DNA of 64,000 nucleotides. Source: Treponema sp. JC4 (GTDB taxonomy: Bacteria > Spirochaetota > Spirochaetia > Treponematales > Treponemataceae). Under the pieces are notes generated by a model. That model was not told the DNA's origin and did no database searches. It worked only from the letters and a program-made list of their open reading frames with translations. Positions 34,790-47,265 of the stretch are shown one piece after another (position 1 is the stretch's first letter; every line of letters begins with the position of its first letter). The position numbers and the translations under genes are program-made. The DNA is taken from the NCBI RefSeq assembly GCF_000260795.1, contig NZ_AJGU01000007.1, positions 27,462-91,461 on the forward strand, written 5' to 3'.

Positions 34790-35344
34790 TTACCTCTTTA
34801 CAGGAGTTGAAAGTTCCTTTTCTTCTCCGTCAACCGACACAAGTGCGTCAATTCTTATAATATCATAATCCGTGAGTTTTGTGCGTAAAAAAAGTTCCCC
34901 GCCAGAAAAGTCTGCAAAATCACTGCTTTCCCAGGCAACCTGCATATCAGCATTTATCGCCTGATAGTTAATTTTTACCTCTGCCGTATCAGTTTTTTTT
35001 GATTTTGGATTTCTGGAAAATTTGCAGCTGGCATAAATTTCATCAGCATAACAAAAAGCAGTAAGCTGGCAGTCAAGTTCGTTAATTTTGGCATAATTTC
35101 TGAAGCGGTTAAAACCTGTGTAAATCCAGGCAGCGCCTACAAAAAAAACAAGGGCCAGAAGGACATAAAGATTTGACTTTTTTTTATAAAGCGCCTGAAA
35201 ACCACGCAAAGGCTTCATTTTACCCGCATAATAATCCTGAACAATCTGAGGTGCATTTTTTATGCGCTCATCGCGGTTATAAAAAAAATGATATTCGTTT
35301 TTTTCCCGCTGGGGATCAACTATTTCCTTTACGTCTTCGAACAA
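34790..35344 (-). CDS. Hypothetical single-pass membrane protein
   Basis: 184 residues. The N-terminal 55 residues are polar and charged (NEYHFFYNRDERIKNAPQIV, then VQDYYAGKMKPLRGF). One membrane segment follows (LYVLLALVFFVGAAWIYTGF, about 59-78), and a C-terminal domain of about 100 residues likely faces the periplasm. I do not recognise a family. It is placed between a lipoprotein gene (12 bp) and NUDIX (2 bp), so it is cotranscribed with them. Confidence 0.75.
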   Translation of the reverse strand: MFEDVKEIVDPQREKNEYHFFYNRDERIKNAPQIVQDYYAGKMKPLRGFQALYKKKSNLYVLLALVFFVGAAWIYTGFNRFRNYAKINELDCQLTAFCYADEIYASCKFSRNPKSKKTDTAEVKINYQAINADMQVAWESSDFADFSGGELFLRTKLTDYDIIRIDALVSVDGEEKELSTPVKR

Positions 35345-35356
35345 AGCCCGCCCCCG

Positions 35357-36577
35357 CTAGTTTTTCAAAATAGATTCAATCAAACTGTCAGTTCTGTACC
35401 AGACAACGCGGGCATTTTCTTTTTCAAGGTAAAGGGCGGTAATAATTCCGGTTGGAGAAAGAGTAAGGGAATCATAAAGGATTGAATTATGGTCAGCTGT
35501 AAAGTGACGGCGTAAAATCTTCTGATTTTCACTCTGAACCATCTGAATTGTAAAACCGTCATCATTCTTTATGATAAAGAATTTCCAGCCTGATTTTGTT
35601 ACACCTAAGAAATCATAAGGAATTTTATAGGTAAGACGGCTGTAGTCTGCAACAACTGATTCTTCGTAAGGCGGAATTGAAACCGGATCCCCAATTTTAC
35701 TCTGCTCTATATCAAGAGGGAAAAGCAGGGTCTGAACATAATTAATTCCAGACTGTACCTTAGATTCTTCATCTATATAATTTGAATAGTAATCTGTTTT
35801 AACATAAAGAAAATATGAGGAAAGATCAGGAATTACATTGTCAATCGTAATAAAATATTCAAGACTTTCTTCTGAATCAGAAAGTTTTGGAATTGATTTT
35901 TCTGAAATTGGAATTTTATACTTTAAAAATCCATCTGTAGCAAACCAGTAAACCACAACGCCGTCAGAAGAATTACTTACAACAACAAGCTCATCCTTAT
36001 CTGTAATGTAAATATTTTTTATATGAGGAAAGGGAATTCCACCCGGTCCCTGCTGACCAAGATATTCAACAGAAGAACCGTTACGGGCAATCCTTAAAAC
36101 TGTCTGACTGTAAAGCATGGTTCCATCATCACTCTGTTCCTGACGGTCGCGGGGCATTGAACATACTACAAAAATATTTTTCTGTGAATCTACTGCAATA
36201 AGTCCTTCATAATCAAAGGGATAAGAAATTTCATAATGAATGCTTTTTGCATCGCGTTTTGTATTTTTCAAGAGTGCGCTGATTTCAGAATCTTCATTAT
36301 AATAAAGGGTAAGCAAATCGCCGTAAGAGTTCAGTTCCATCACCTTTTTTGCGTCGCCGTTACTGATATAGAAAAAACCGTCCCTCATAAAAACGCCGTA
36401 ACGAAGGCCGCCCACACCGTTCAAATCTCTGATTCCAAGCTGTTCTTCAAAATTACCATAAGGAATTGTAAAAAGCTGATTTTCATTAATCGATTCAATA
36501 CTTTCTGAGCGGAAACAGCCTGTAAAAGTAAAAGCAGCGGCAAGAAGACTTACAAAAACAGCAAAACTCTTTTTCAT
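35357..36577 (-). CDS. Spirochaete-type lipoprotein, probable beta-propeller
   Basis: 406 residues with a lipoprotein signal MKKSFAVFVSLLAAAFTFTG followed by the lipidated Cys. The rest is a series of aromatic/hydrophobic beta-strand repeats (FFYISNGDAKKVMELNSYGD; VLRIARNGSSVEYLG; LYLEKENARVVWY), like NHL or WD-type propellers. It resembles conserved spirochaete lipoproteins of the LIC_12708 type, from memory. It is first in the operon leading to hisS and divergent from lepB. Confidence 0.7.
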   Translation of the reverse strand: MKKSFAVFVSLLAAAFTFTGCFRSESIESINENQLFTIPYGNFEEQLGIRDLNGVGGLRYGVFMRDGFFYISNGDAKKVMELNSYGDLLTLYYNEDSEISALLKNTKRDAKSIHYEISYPFDYEGLIAVDSQKNIFVVCSMPRDRQEQSDDGTMLYSQTVLRIARNGSSVEYLGQQGPGGIPFPHIKNIYITDKDELVVVSNSSDGVVVYWFATDGFLKYKIPISEKSIPKLSDSEESLEYFITIDNVIPDLSSYFLYVKTDYYSNYIDEESKVQSGINYVQTLLFPLDIEQSKIGDPVSIPPYEESVVADYSRLTYKIPYDFLGVTKSGWKFFIIKNDDGFTIQMVQSENQKILRRHFTADHNSILYDSLTLSPTGIITALYLEKENARVVWYRTDSLIESILKN

Positions 36578-36640
36578 AACAAATATTATCTACGAATTTT
36601 GGGGATTTTTCAATGCAGAGTTTTGTGATATAGTTTTTAC

Positions 36641-38371
36641 ATGAACAAAGAATTTGAATCATTTAAAAAACTATCCTGCATTCAGCTTGCCTGCTCTGCA
36701 CTTTTTACCCTTCTTTTGATTAATTTTTCACTTGATATTTCCATGCTTGCCTTCCCTCTGGCTCTGGCCTTTTCAGGAATTCTTGCATTTCTTCTATATA
36801 ATAAGATTTTTAAAGAAACTGATGGAAGTAAGGCAATGGCAGTATTAAAGCTGATTCAATATCTGCCATATTTTCTTTTAATCTGCTTTATTCTGCGTAG
36901 AGCAGGTAAAAACGGAACACCATACTTTCTGGATTTAGTTACAGTGCTTTTATGGGCTGTAATTTTTGTTACAAGTTTAATGCTTTCTAACAAAATGAAC
37001 GAAAAGCATATCAAAAAGCTTACAGAAGGCTGGACTATTAAACCGGAATTCAAAAAGCCAAAGGGAGCCGGCCGCATTGCCTACGAAGTTATTGACTGGC
37101 TTGATGCCCTTATCTGGGCAATTTTTACCGTAATGCTCTTTCAGATTTTTGTTTTCCAGCTTTACGAAATCCCTTCTGAATCAATGGTTCCAACTTTTTT
37201 AATAAAAGACCGCGTAATTGTTTCAAAAATTGACTGCGGACCAAAATTCCCGCTTACAAATATCGGACTTCCTGACTTCAGAAAATACAAGAGAGGCCAG
37301 ACAATAGTCTTGAGAAACCCTCACTACAGCCTTGACCGCAAAAGTGAAGTAAAAACCGTTACAAGCCAGCTGATTTACATGCTCACCTTTATGACAGTAA
37401 ACCTTAACAGGGATGCAGATGGAGAACTTAAGGCTGACCCTCTTGTAAAACGAATCTGCGGAGTTCCCGGCGAACAGCTTGTAATGCAGGACGGAAAACT
37501 TTATGCCCGCACAAAAAATCATGATTTTGAGGAAGTTATCCTTGATAATAAATTCGCAAGCTGGAATCTGAATGACTTACAGCAGGGAATCAAAAAGAAG
37601 GTTCAGACCTTCCCTCTTTCTGCTTCCGAATATGAACAGATGGTTTCTTTTGAGGAATACCGCCGCAATTACGATTTAACTGTGGCTGAATTCCGTGCAA
37701 AAGAAATTGTAAGAAACCTGCAGCTTATTACCAGTGGAGAAACAGCAGCTAAAATTAAATCTTCAGAAAGCTTTAAGGCTCCTTCGCTTTTTGAATACAC
37801 ACTTTTTTCAACTGCAAGTGAGACCGCCTATAATATCATCACAAAAAAAGACGGCCTTAAATGGTTCAGTGATTTTATGACTTCCTGGACAGCTTCAAAA
37901 AATAAGGAGCGAGACCTTTACGCAGAATCAAATTACAGACTGAACGTAATGGCAAAAATTGCCTTTGGAAACATTGTTTTACGCACTGCAGAACTGCAGC
38001 TCAGCAAGGCCGGAAAAGAAAGCTGGTCAAAAGACAGCGTACTTTCAGAAAATTATGAACTTGCACAGAAGCTTAACTGGTATATTCAGAGCCTTCTTGA
38101 TGAACGAAATATGCCGGTCTTTCCTGCAAATGATGAAAATGGAAATCCTCAGTACATTCCTAACAACTGCTACTTTATGATGGGTGATAACCGCTTTAAT
38201 TCCCTTGATTTGCGACACTCATACGAGCAGACTGAAAAGCCTCTTACACCAGATGACAAAAATGCCATCACCTATTATTCGATGATGGCACCTCAGTATG
38301 TTAACAAACGCTATATTATAGGAAAACCGGTGTATAGATTCTGGCCGGCAACCAGACGTGGAAAAGTTTAA
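36641..38371 (+). CDS. lepB: Signal peptidase I with large insertion
   Basis: Cleaves signal peptides of exported proteins at the outer face of the inner membrane. 576 residues, about 1.8 times E. coli LepB. Several N-terminal TM segments precede residue 170. Catalytic Ser181 is in PSESMVP; catalytic Lys270 in LVKRICGVPGEQL; the conserved end motif MMGDNRFNSLDLRH is near residue 515. About 245 residues separate Lys270 from GDNR, against about 125 in E. coli, so a helical insert of some 120 residues lies in the catalytic fold. Start at 36641, 63 bp from the divergent lipoprotein gene. Confidence 0.93.
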   Translation: MNKEFESFKKLSCIQLACSALFTLLLINFSLDISMLAFPLALAFSGILAFLLYNKIFKETDGSKAMAVLKLIQYLPYFLLICFILRRAGKNGTPYFLDLVTVLLWAVIFVTSLMLSNKMNEKHIKKLTEGWTIKPEFKKPKGAGRIAYEVIDWLDALIWAIFTVMLFQIFVFQLYEIPSESMVPTFLIKDRVIVSKIDCGPKFPLTNIGLPDFRKYKRGQTIVLRNPHYSLDRKSEVKTVTSQLIYMLTFMTVNLNRDADGELKADPLVKRICGVPGEQLVMQDGKLYARTKNHDFEEVILDNKFASWNLNDLQQGIKKKVQTFPLSASEYEQMVSFEEYRRNYDLTVAEFRAKEIVRNLQLITSGETAAKIKSSESFKAPSLFEYTLFSTASETAYNIITKKDGLKWFSDFMTSWTASKNKERDLYAESNYRLNVMAKIAFGNIVLRTAELQLSKAGKESWSKDSVLSENYELAQKLNWYIQSLLDERNMPVFPANDENGNPQYIPNNCYFMMGDNRFNSLDLRHSYEQTEKPLTPDDKNAITYYSMMAPQYVNKRYIIGKPVYRFWPATRRGKV

Positions 38372-38392
38372 CCACTGGAGACAGAATTGTAT

Positions 38393-38534
38393 AAAAATGC
38401 GGAACAAAGGTTCGTGTTTTGCGGAGCATTGAACGCGGGAAGCGCAAGACTGCTGTAAGCAGGCTTGCATGTATAATCAATACCTTTCCGCGTTCTCGGC
38501 GGAGCAAAATACGGTTCTTTGTGTAAGCATTTTT
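38393..38534 (+). repeat. Structured 3'-UTR element, divergent copy D (of five)
   Basis: Lies in the lepB-secA convergent gap and is oriented with lepB. Stems: AAAAATGC/GCATTTTT (38393-38400 with 38527-38534), ACAAAG/CTTTGT (38404-38409 with 38517-38522), CGTGTTTTGC/GCAAAATACG (38413-38422 with 38504-38513, one G-T), GAACGCGG/CCGCGTTC (38431-38438 with 38488-38495), and a CAAG...CTGCT/AGCAG...CTTG hairpin. After the terminal hairpin comes the unpaired TATAATCAATACCTTT, matching the conserved 3' bulge of the other copies. It lacks the GCGC hairpin. It could end both genes. Confidence 0.68.
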
Positions 38535-38543
38535 TAAACTATT

Positions 38544-41366
38544 CTAGCGTCCGTGGCAGTTCTTAAACTTTTTACCGCTTCCGCAAGGACAAGGATCGTT
38601 ACGTCCTACCTTTGGCATTGTGCGGCGAACTGTTACGTTGTCACCCTGTGAGCGGGCATTAGTTGCACTTCCAGCTGCCTGTGCGCGTGCCTGAGCTCCA
38701 CTGAAGTTCTGACGGGCTGAACTTGCAGCCTGTGCCTGAGCAGCCTGACTTCCCATGCTCTGGGCTTCATTGTGCTGGGCATTAGCGGCTCTTGCCTGTG
38801 CTTCTGCCATACGACGACGCTGTTCTGCAGCTTCCGGTGAAAGCTGAATGCGTACTTTGAATACGCGGCTCATTACCATATTGCGGATAGAATCCAGCAT
38901 TTCGTAGAAAATATCAAATCCGTCGTTCTTATATTCTGTAAGAGGGTTCTTAGAACCGTATGCACGAAGCGATACAGCCTCGCGGAGACCTTCCAGAGTT
39001 TCAAGCTGGTCAAGCCATTTTTTATCAATAATCTGAACATACTGGTAACGGATAAACATATTTAAGTTTTCTTTACCAGCAAGAGTTTCTTTTTCTGTAA
39101 TATCGTTCTGCAAAGCTGCAATTACAGCATCTTTTGTTACACGTTCATTTGGAAGCTGGAAGCCAAAGTAATTGCGAAGCTTTTCGTTCAAAGCATTAAG
39201 AGGTGCATTTGAATGCTTATCATGTTTCTTTGCATCTTCAAATTCATCGAACAAATCTTCAACAACATCTTTTGCGTTGTTCATTACGCGCTCAGAAAGA
39301 TTGTCGTCTGCAAGGATGTCATCACGCTGCAGGTAGATTACACTTCTCTGCTCGTTCAAAACATCATCATAATCAAGAAGGTGTTTACGGATTTCAAAGT
39401 TGCGGTCTTCTACTTTAGACTGTGCCTTTTCAATACCTTTGTTGAGCCATGGATGATCGATTGGTTCTCCTGGTTCCATACCGATTCTCTGCATCATAAC
39501 CTTCATGCGTTCACCGCCAAAGAGACGCATCAAATCGTCATCCATAGAAATGAAGAAGCGAGAACGTCCAGGGTCACCCTGACGACCAGAACGACCGCGC
39601 AACTGGTTATCAATACGGCGTGATTCATGGCGTTCAGAACCGATTACATAAAGACCACCAAGAGCCTTTACTTCTTCATAATCTTTTTTCCAGTTTTCTC
39701 TTTCAATTGCAAGAGCCTCTTTGTACTGCTCTTCTGTAGCATTTGTTCCAACACGCTTTCTTGCACGGAACTCCGGGCTACCACCAAGTTTAATATCAGT
39801 ACCACGACCGGCCATGTTAGTAGCGATTGTTACTGCGCCTTTTGCACCGGCTTCTGCAATAATCATAGCTTCGCGGGCATGGTTTTTAGCATTCAAAACT
39901 TCGTGACGTACACCTTTGCGGGTAAGCAAAGCAGAAAGGTGTTCAGATTTTTCTACAGAAACTGTACCAACAAGAATTGGCTGACCTTTTGCGTGAGCTT
40001 CAGAAATTTCTTTAGCAATTGCTTCCCATTTATCTTCTTCGTTCAGGTAAACAAGGTCGTTTTCATCAACGCGGGCAACAGGCTTGTTTGTTGGAATTGC
40101 AACTACATCAAGATGATAGATGTTATTAAATTCAACTGCTTCAGTTGCGGCTGTACCAGTCATTCCGGAAAGTTTTGTATACATACGGAAGAAGTTCTGG
40201 AAAGTGATTGTAGCCATTGTGCGGTTACGCTGGGCAATTCTGATATGTTCTTTTGCTTCGATAGCCTGATGCAATCCGTCTGAATAGCGGCGGCCTTCAA
40301 GAACACGACCAGTAAATTCATCTACAATCTGCACCTGTCCGTCTTTTACAATGTAATCAACGTTATTGTGGAACAAAAGATGGGCACGCAATGCCTGAGT
40401 AAAGTAATGTGTGTACTCAAAGTTTTCTTCATCCTCAAGAGCACCTGTAATCAGATTGTGCTTGTGAAGGATTTCGTTGATATGAAGCATACCCTTGTCT
40501 GTAAATGATACGCGCTTAGATTTTTCATCAAGAGTATAGTCACCTTCGATTTTTGCACGCTCTTCCGGTTCCATCTGAGTTTCATCAGGATATTCACCGG
40601 TTTTAGGGTCTTTTTCTACTTCCTTAAGTTCGCCTACATATTTATCAACTTCGTGGAATTTGTAAGTATCGTCTTCGCCTGCCCCGGAAATAATAAGAGG
40701 AGTTCTGGCTTCATCAATCAAGATAGAGTCGATTTCGTCGACGATACAGTAGTTGAAGCCACGCTGAACCTTATCCTTAAGGTCAATTTTCATGTTATCA
40801 CGAAGGTAGTCAAAACCAAACTCGTTGTTTGTACCGTAAGTGATATCACAGGCATAAGCAGCCTTGCGGGCTTCTGTATCCATATTAGAAAGGATGGCGC
40901 CGACTGTCTGACCAAGATAGCTGAATACAGGACGCATTGTGTTAGCATCACGTTCTGCAAGGTAATCGTTTACTGTTACAACGTGAACGCCTTTTCCTTC
41001 AAGGGAGTTCAAATAAGCTGGGGCAACGGCAACAAGAGTTTTACCTTCACCAGTCTTCATTTCTGTAATTTTACCCTGATGAAGATTGATAGAACCCATT
41101 ACCTGAACGTCAAAAGCTCGTTCTCCGCGGATACGGAAGGCAGCTTCGCGAACAAGGGCAAAGGCCTCTGGAAGAATATCATCAAGGGTCTCGCCCTTAG
41201 CAAGACGCTCTTTAAATTTCTTAGTCTGTTCTGGGAATTCCTCCGGCTTAAGACTTTTAGCCCATTCCTCTTTTGCGTTTACAGCCGCCAGTATAGGGCG
41301 CAGGGCTTTTACATCACGGTCATTCTGAGAGCCGAAGATTGCAGTAAGAATTTTATCCAATAACAT
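38544..41366 (-). CDS. secA: Preprotein translocase ATPase SecA
   Basis: Motor of the Sec pathway, 940 residues. Walker [16 protein letters not shown]-like [28 protein letters not shown] and the arginine-rich [13 protein letters not shown] are all present. An Ala/Gln-rich linker precedes the C-terminal zinc motif [15 protein letters not shown] that binds SecB or the ribosome. Start at 41366 with AAGGATC. A promoter with -35 ATGACA and -10 TAAAAT lies about 40 bp upstream on the minus strand. Confidence 0.98.
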   Translation of the reverse strand: MLLDKILTAIFGSQNDRDVKALRPILAAVNAKEEWAKSLKPEEFPEQTKKFKERLAKGETLDDILPEAFALVREAAFRIRGERAFDVQVMGSINLHQGKITEMKTGEGKTLVAVAPAYLNSLEGKGVHVVTVNDYLAERDANTMRPVFSYLGQTVGAILSNMDTEARKAAYACDITYGTNNEFGFDYLRDNMKIDLKDKVQRGFNYCIVDEIDSILIDEARTPLIISGAGEDDTYKFHEVDKYVGELKEVEKDPKTGEYPDETQMEPEERAKIEGDYTLDEKSKRVSFTDKGMLHINEILHKHNLITGALEDEENFEYTHYFTQALRAHLLFHNNVDYIVKDGQVQIVDEFTGRVLEGRRYSDGLHQAIEAKEHIRIAQRNRTMATITFQNFFRMYTKLSGMTGTAATEAVEFNNIYHLDVVAIPTNKPVARVDENDLVYLNEEDKWEAIAKEISEAHAKGQPILVGTVSVEKSEHLSALLTRKGVRHEVLNAKNHAREAMIIAEAGAKGAVTIATNMAGRGTDIKLGGSPEFRARKRVGTNATEEQYKEALAIERENWKKDYEEVKALGGLYVIGSERHESRRIDNQLRGRSGRQGDPGRSRFFISMDDDLMRLFGGERMKVMMQRIGMEPGEPIDHPWLNKGIEKAQSKVEDRNFEIRKHLLDYDDVLNEQRSVIYLQRDDILADDNLSERVMNNAKDVVEDLFDEFEDAKKHDKHSNAPLNALNEKLRNYFGFQLPNERVTKDAVIAALQNDITEKETLAGKENLNMFIRYQYVQIIDKKWLDQLETLEGLREAVSLRAYGSKNPLTEYKNDGFDIFYEMLDSIRNMVMSRVFKVRIQLSPEAAEQRRRMAEAQARAANAQHNEAQSMGSQAAQAQAASSARQNFSGAQARAQAAGSATNARSQGDNVTVRRTMPKVGRNDPCPCGSGKKFKNCHGR

Positions 41367-41430
41367 TTTTTGATCCTTATTCTGTTTTCAATATATAGGT
41401 ATAACATTTTACTATATAAACAGATTTTTG

Positions 41431-41697
41431 TCATTGTAAAAATCCCAGATGTTTATTTAAATCTTTAGAAATCTCTACTGCTTCTACCCCGATTATCAGC
41501 TGAATTTCATCCCCGCGAATCAAAAGTCCCTTGACCCCCGGCAGTTTCTTTAATCGCGCCTGTGCTTCTTCTGTAATTTTTTCAAGATTGATAACCTGAA
41601 TGTGAACTCTGGTAAAGCAGTTAATTATGCGGACAATGTTTTTTGTGCCACCCACAAGCATTCCCGTGGTAAGGCAGACAGCGGAAGACCACATCAT
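41431..41697 (-). CDS. Stand-alone PTS EIIB domain protein
   Basis: 88 residues resembling the GlcB/BglF IIB domain: VGGTKNIVRIINCFTRVHIQ, where the Cys of NCFTR aligns with the phosphorylated Cys of the CxTRLR motif, then LKKLPGVKGLLIRGDEIQLI and an IG end. It is the last gene of the beta-glucoside operon and overlaps the stop of the antiterminator gene by 4 nt. BglF already contains an EIIB, so this copy is extra; a regulatory phosphate carrier to the antiterminator is possible but inferred. Confidence 0.75.
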   Translation of the reverse strand: MMWSSAVCLTTGMLVGGTKNIVRIINCFTRVHIQVINLEKITEEAQARLKKLPGVKGLLIRGDEIQLIIGVEAVEISKDLNKHLGFLQ

Positions 41698-42536
41698 TTA
41701 GCCCCGCATTCTTCGTGAAGGCGGTTTACGTGAATCATAAGATAAGTCCTTTCTTCGCGGTTTACATTGTGGTTATATTTATCTAAAACCCAGCGGCAGA
41801 TTTTTTCGACACAGGAACGGGCTTTTGGATAGGCATTAGAAACCGAATCATAAAGCGGAGAATCCTTATCCTCGCTTTCCTTACCAGTCAGAAGACGCTG
41901 GGCAAAAAAAGACAGATGAGTTAAAAATCTCTGCCATGAAACAGAAGCCTCTCCTACAGGATTTAAAAGAGACTCTTTTGCAATATTACTGATTTCCTGA
42001 ACAAAATTAAGAACCCCGCTGAATTCCATTTCGGAATTGCCAAGTTCTGCGGTGACAAAGTGCATGGTAAAAAAGGCCGCTTCATCAGGAGGAAGCTGAA
42101 TGCCTGTTTCTTCCTTAATAATTTTTACAGCGTCACTTCCCATCTGAAATTCATTAGGATAAAAAGTTTTAATTGACGCTGTAAGGGGATTTGTAACAGA
42201 AATATTACAGCGCATTCTTTCAAGGGCACTGCTTAAATGATCTGTAAGGGTGATATAAATGCTGTCATCAAATTCTTTTGTGGCAGAAACTTGAGCATGA
42301 GAGATGATTTTTTCTGCAAGGAAAACATCTTCCATGGGAATATCTTTGATAAATTTCTGAAAACGGCTGCTTTTTTCTTCAGTCTGAAGAACGAAAGTCT
42401 TTTCTATTTTTGCCTGGTCAAGTTCGCTGCCCGCTTTCTGCTGAAAAGCTATTCCCCGCCCCATTGCGATAGTTTCTTTTCCATCTTCTCCGGCACAGAC
42501 AACTGCATTATTGTTTAATACTTTTAAAATTTTCAT
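41694..42536 (-). CDS. BglG/LicT-family transcription antiterminator
   Basis: 280 residues: CAT RNA-binding domain at 1-55 (KILKVLNNNAVVCAGEDGKE), PRD1 with His in LTDHLSSALERM and PRD2 with HLSFFAQRLL and MIHVNRLHEE. When beta-glucoside is present, PRDs are phosphorylated via HPr/EII and the dimer binds the ribonucleic antiterminator in the operon leader. A matching RAT lies before bglF (46991-47017), so the target is local. It is 21 bp after the HAD gene. Confidence 0.95.
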   Translation of the reverse strand: MKILKVLNNNAVVCAGEDGKETIAMGRGIAFQQKAGSELDQAKIEKTFVLQTEEKSSRFQKFIKDIPMEDVFLAEKIISHAQVSATKEFDDSIYITLTDHLSSALERMRCNISVTNPLTASIKTFYPNEFQMGSDAVKIIKEETGIQLPPDEAAFFTMHFVTAELGNSEMEFSGVLNFVQEISNIAKESLLNPVGEASVSWQRFLTHLSFFAQRLLTGKESEDKDSPLYDSVSNAYPKARSCVEKICRWVLDKYNHNVNREERTYLMIHVNRLHEECGAK

Positions 42537-42557
42537 TTTACACCCTGCAAATTTATT

Positions 42558-43364
42558 TTAATCTATCAAGCCGAATTTTTCAAAAGCTTTATATAAACCG
42601 TCGTTTTCTATAGTATCTGCGACAAAATCTGCAACTTCCTTTAATTCCTTTTCGGCATTACCCATTGCAACGCCTGTTCCGCAATATTTAATCATAGAAA
42701 TATCACCGCGGGTATCTCCAAAGGAATAGGTATCTTCTATATTTACACCAAGCCGTTCAGTCATAAAACGAACGCCGTCAGCCTTTCTTGCTTCTTTGAG
42801 GGTAATTTCTCCCATTCCCTTATCATCACCTAAAAATGACCATTCGTTTATCTGATATTCATTTCCAAAGTGATTTTTTATTTTTTCATAGATTCCGGGT
42901 TTTGTAACAAAATTGATTTTTGCAACCCCGTCATAGGTAAGGTCAGATTCTTTAATTGAAGGAAAACCTTTTTTAAGGTCGCTCAAGGCTTTTTCTCCGA
43001 ATTTCTTAGCCATCTGTTCAAAATAAAGCTTTACCGCTTTTACAGACTGCTGACCTTCAAAGAAAAAGCCCACTTCTTCTGCCAGAAGCCATTCCGAAAG
43101 TTTTTTTACACCTTCTTCCGGAATGTCTTTTTGCAGCAAACACTGATTATTTTCTTCGATATAGAGGGAATTTGAACAGATTACACCGTCAAAGCCAATC
43201 TGCAAAAGTTCCTTATGCACTTCGCAGCGGCAGCGTCCCGTATTAATAAAAACTTTATTTCCCTTTTTACGGGCAAGCTCAATTGCCCTGATTGCAGAAT
43301 CAGGAGGCATGTAACCGCCGAAAGGAATAAGGGTGCCGTCTATATCTAAGAAAATTAGTTTCAT
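42558..43364 (-). CDS. HAD hydrolase, Cof/YidA type
   Basis: 268 residues. Motif I FLDIDGTLIPFGG, a C2-type cap, and motif III/IV FGDTRGDISMIKYCGTGVAMGN. Cof-type phosphatases act on sugar phosphates and FMN-like substrates; in a beta-glucoside operon, glucose phosphate or a side product is plausible. It is separated from bglA by copy E of the structured element. Confidence 0.88.
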   Translation of the reverse strand: MKLIFLDIDGTLIPFGGYMPPDSAIRAIELARKKGNKVFINTGRCRCEVHKELLQIGFDGVICSNSLYIEENNQCLLQKDIPEEGVKKLSEWLLAEEVGFFFEGQQSVKAVKLYFEQMAKKFGEKALSDLKKGFPSIKESDLTYDGVAKINFVTKPGIYEKIKNHFGNEYQINEWSFLGDDKGMGEITLKEARKADGVRFMTERLGVNIEDTYSFGDTRGDISMIKYCGTGVAMGNAEKELKEVADFVADTIENDGLYKAFEKFGLID

Positions 43365-43391
43365 AAAAATAAAGTCCTATAAGTGTAAGTT

Positions 43392-43524
43392 CCGTAAAAA
43401 TGGCTTCCACTGCGCGTTCCTGAAAAGTCATGGGTGTAAGCTGATAGGAAATTATTATAAGGGCTTCGCCCTTCCAGCTTACAAATGACTTTTCAGTCCC
43501 GCTCCGTTCACGCCATTTTTACGG
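43392..43524 (-). repeat. Structured 3'-UTR element, short copy E (of five)
   Basis: Perfect outer stem CCGTAAAAATGGC/GCCATTTTTACGG (43392-43404 with 43512-43524), CTGAAAAGTCAT/ATGACTTTTCAG (43420-43431 with 43485-43496), TGTAAGCTG/CAGCTTACA (43435-43443 with 43475-43483) and terminal AGGGC/GCCCT. On the minus strand the unpaired block after the terminal hairpin is TATAATAATTTCCTA, like AATAGTTTCTTT of copies A-C, and GGAAGC before the outer stem is shared. It lacks the GCGC hairpin. It begins 10 nt after the bglA stop codon. Confidence 0.72.
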
Positions 43525-43534
43525 CTCCTTACTA

Positions 43535-46924
<3,390 letters not shown>

Positions 46925-46943
46925 TTAAGAACCTCCTGAAATG

Positions 46944-47017
46944 AAAAAGGCAAAACCCATTACCCTTTTCGATTAAAAAATTGGTAAAAAGTTTTGCCGG
47001 CTTTGTCCGTAACAATC
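46944..47017 (-). promoter_or_regulatory. Ribonucleic antiterminator (RAT) and overlapping terminator of the bgl operon
   Basis: Minus strand 47017-46991 reads GATTGTTACGG-ACAAAG-CCGGCAAAAC, closely matching RAT sites of the BglG/LicT family. Its 3' end GGCAAAAC (46991-46998) also begins the terminator, pairing with GTTTTGCC (46949-46956) followed by TTTTT. RAT folding excludes the terminator. The antiterminator gene is in the same operon. Confidence 0.9.
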
Positions 47018-47030
47018 TTTTGATATTTTC

Positions 47031-47060
47031 ATTATCTGCCCACATTTCAAAATCTGTCAA
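47031..47060 (-). promoter_or_regulatory. Promoter of the bgl operon
   Basis: Minus-strand -35 TTGACA (47055-47060) and -10 GATAAT (47031-47036), 18-bp spacer. The -35 region is inside the phased TCAAA array. Confidence 0.65.
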
Positions 47061-47112
47061 ATAATTTTTTGTTTTATCAAAAATCTTTCAAAATCATTCA
47101 AAGTCCGTCAAA
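47047..47112. repeat. Helically phased TCAAA array between the two PTS promoters
   Basis: TCAAA begins at 47047, 47057, 47077, 47088, 47098 and 47108, i.e. steps of 10, 20, 11, 10 and 10 bp. A-tracts repeated once per helical turn are expected to bend DNA. The array lies between bglF and ptsI promoters. Confidence 0.6.
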
Positions 47113-47128
47113 TATTTTAAAAAATATC

Positions 47129-47157
47129 TTGCAGTCAAAATCTTCCCGTGCTAAAAT
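47129..47157 (+). promoter_or_regulatory. Promoter of ptsI-ptsH
   Basis: -35 TTGCAG (47129-47134) and -10 TAAAAT (47152-47157), 17-bp spacer. The leader of about 100 nt to the ptsI start holds a small GCGT/ACGC hairpin but no terminator. Confidence 0.55.
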
Positions 47158-47265
47158 AACAAAAAAGCGTAAGGACGCATAAATTACCGGACTGTGACCT
47201 CGGTTGAAAATCAATCCCCGGGCAGAACTGGAAAAATACACCTCTTATTCAGGAGCACAGACGGT

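Noticed and set aside
38372..38543. Small antisense ORFs in the lepB-secA gap as genes
   Set aside because: They cover the structured element and the lepB end, with no conserved features.
504..43524. The repeated structured elements as integron attC sites or CRISPR repeats
   Set aside because: They lack the GTTRRRY and RYYYAAC core sites of attC, no integrase of that type or cassette array is nearby, and spacing is irregular over 43 kb.
46944..47017. bgl leader as an ANTAR site
   Set aside because: Its sequence matches the RAT of BglG/LicT proteins and a LicT-type gene is in the operon.
47163..47175. Hairpin at the start of the ptsI leader as a sixth ANTAR site
   Set aside because: GCG/CGC closes TAAGGA, which lacks A1, and no terminator overlaps it.
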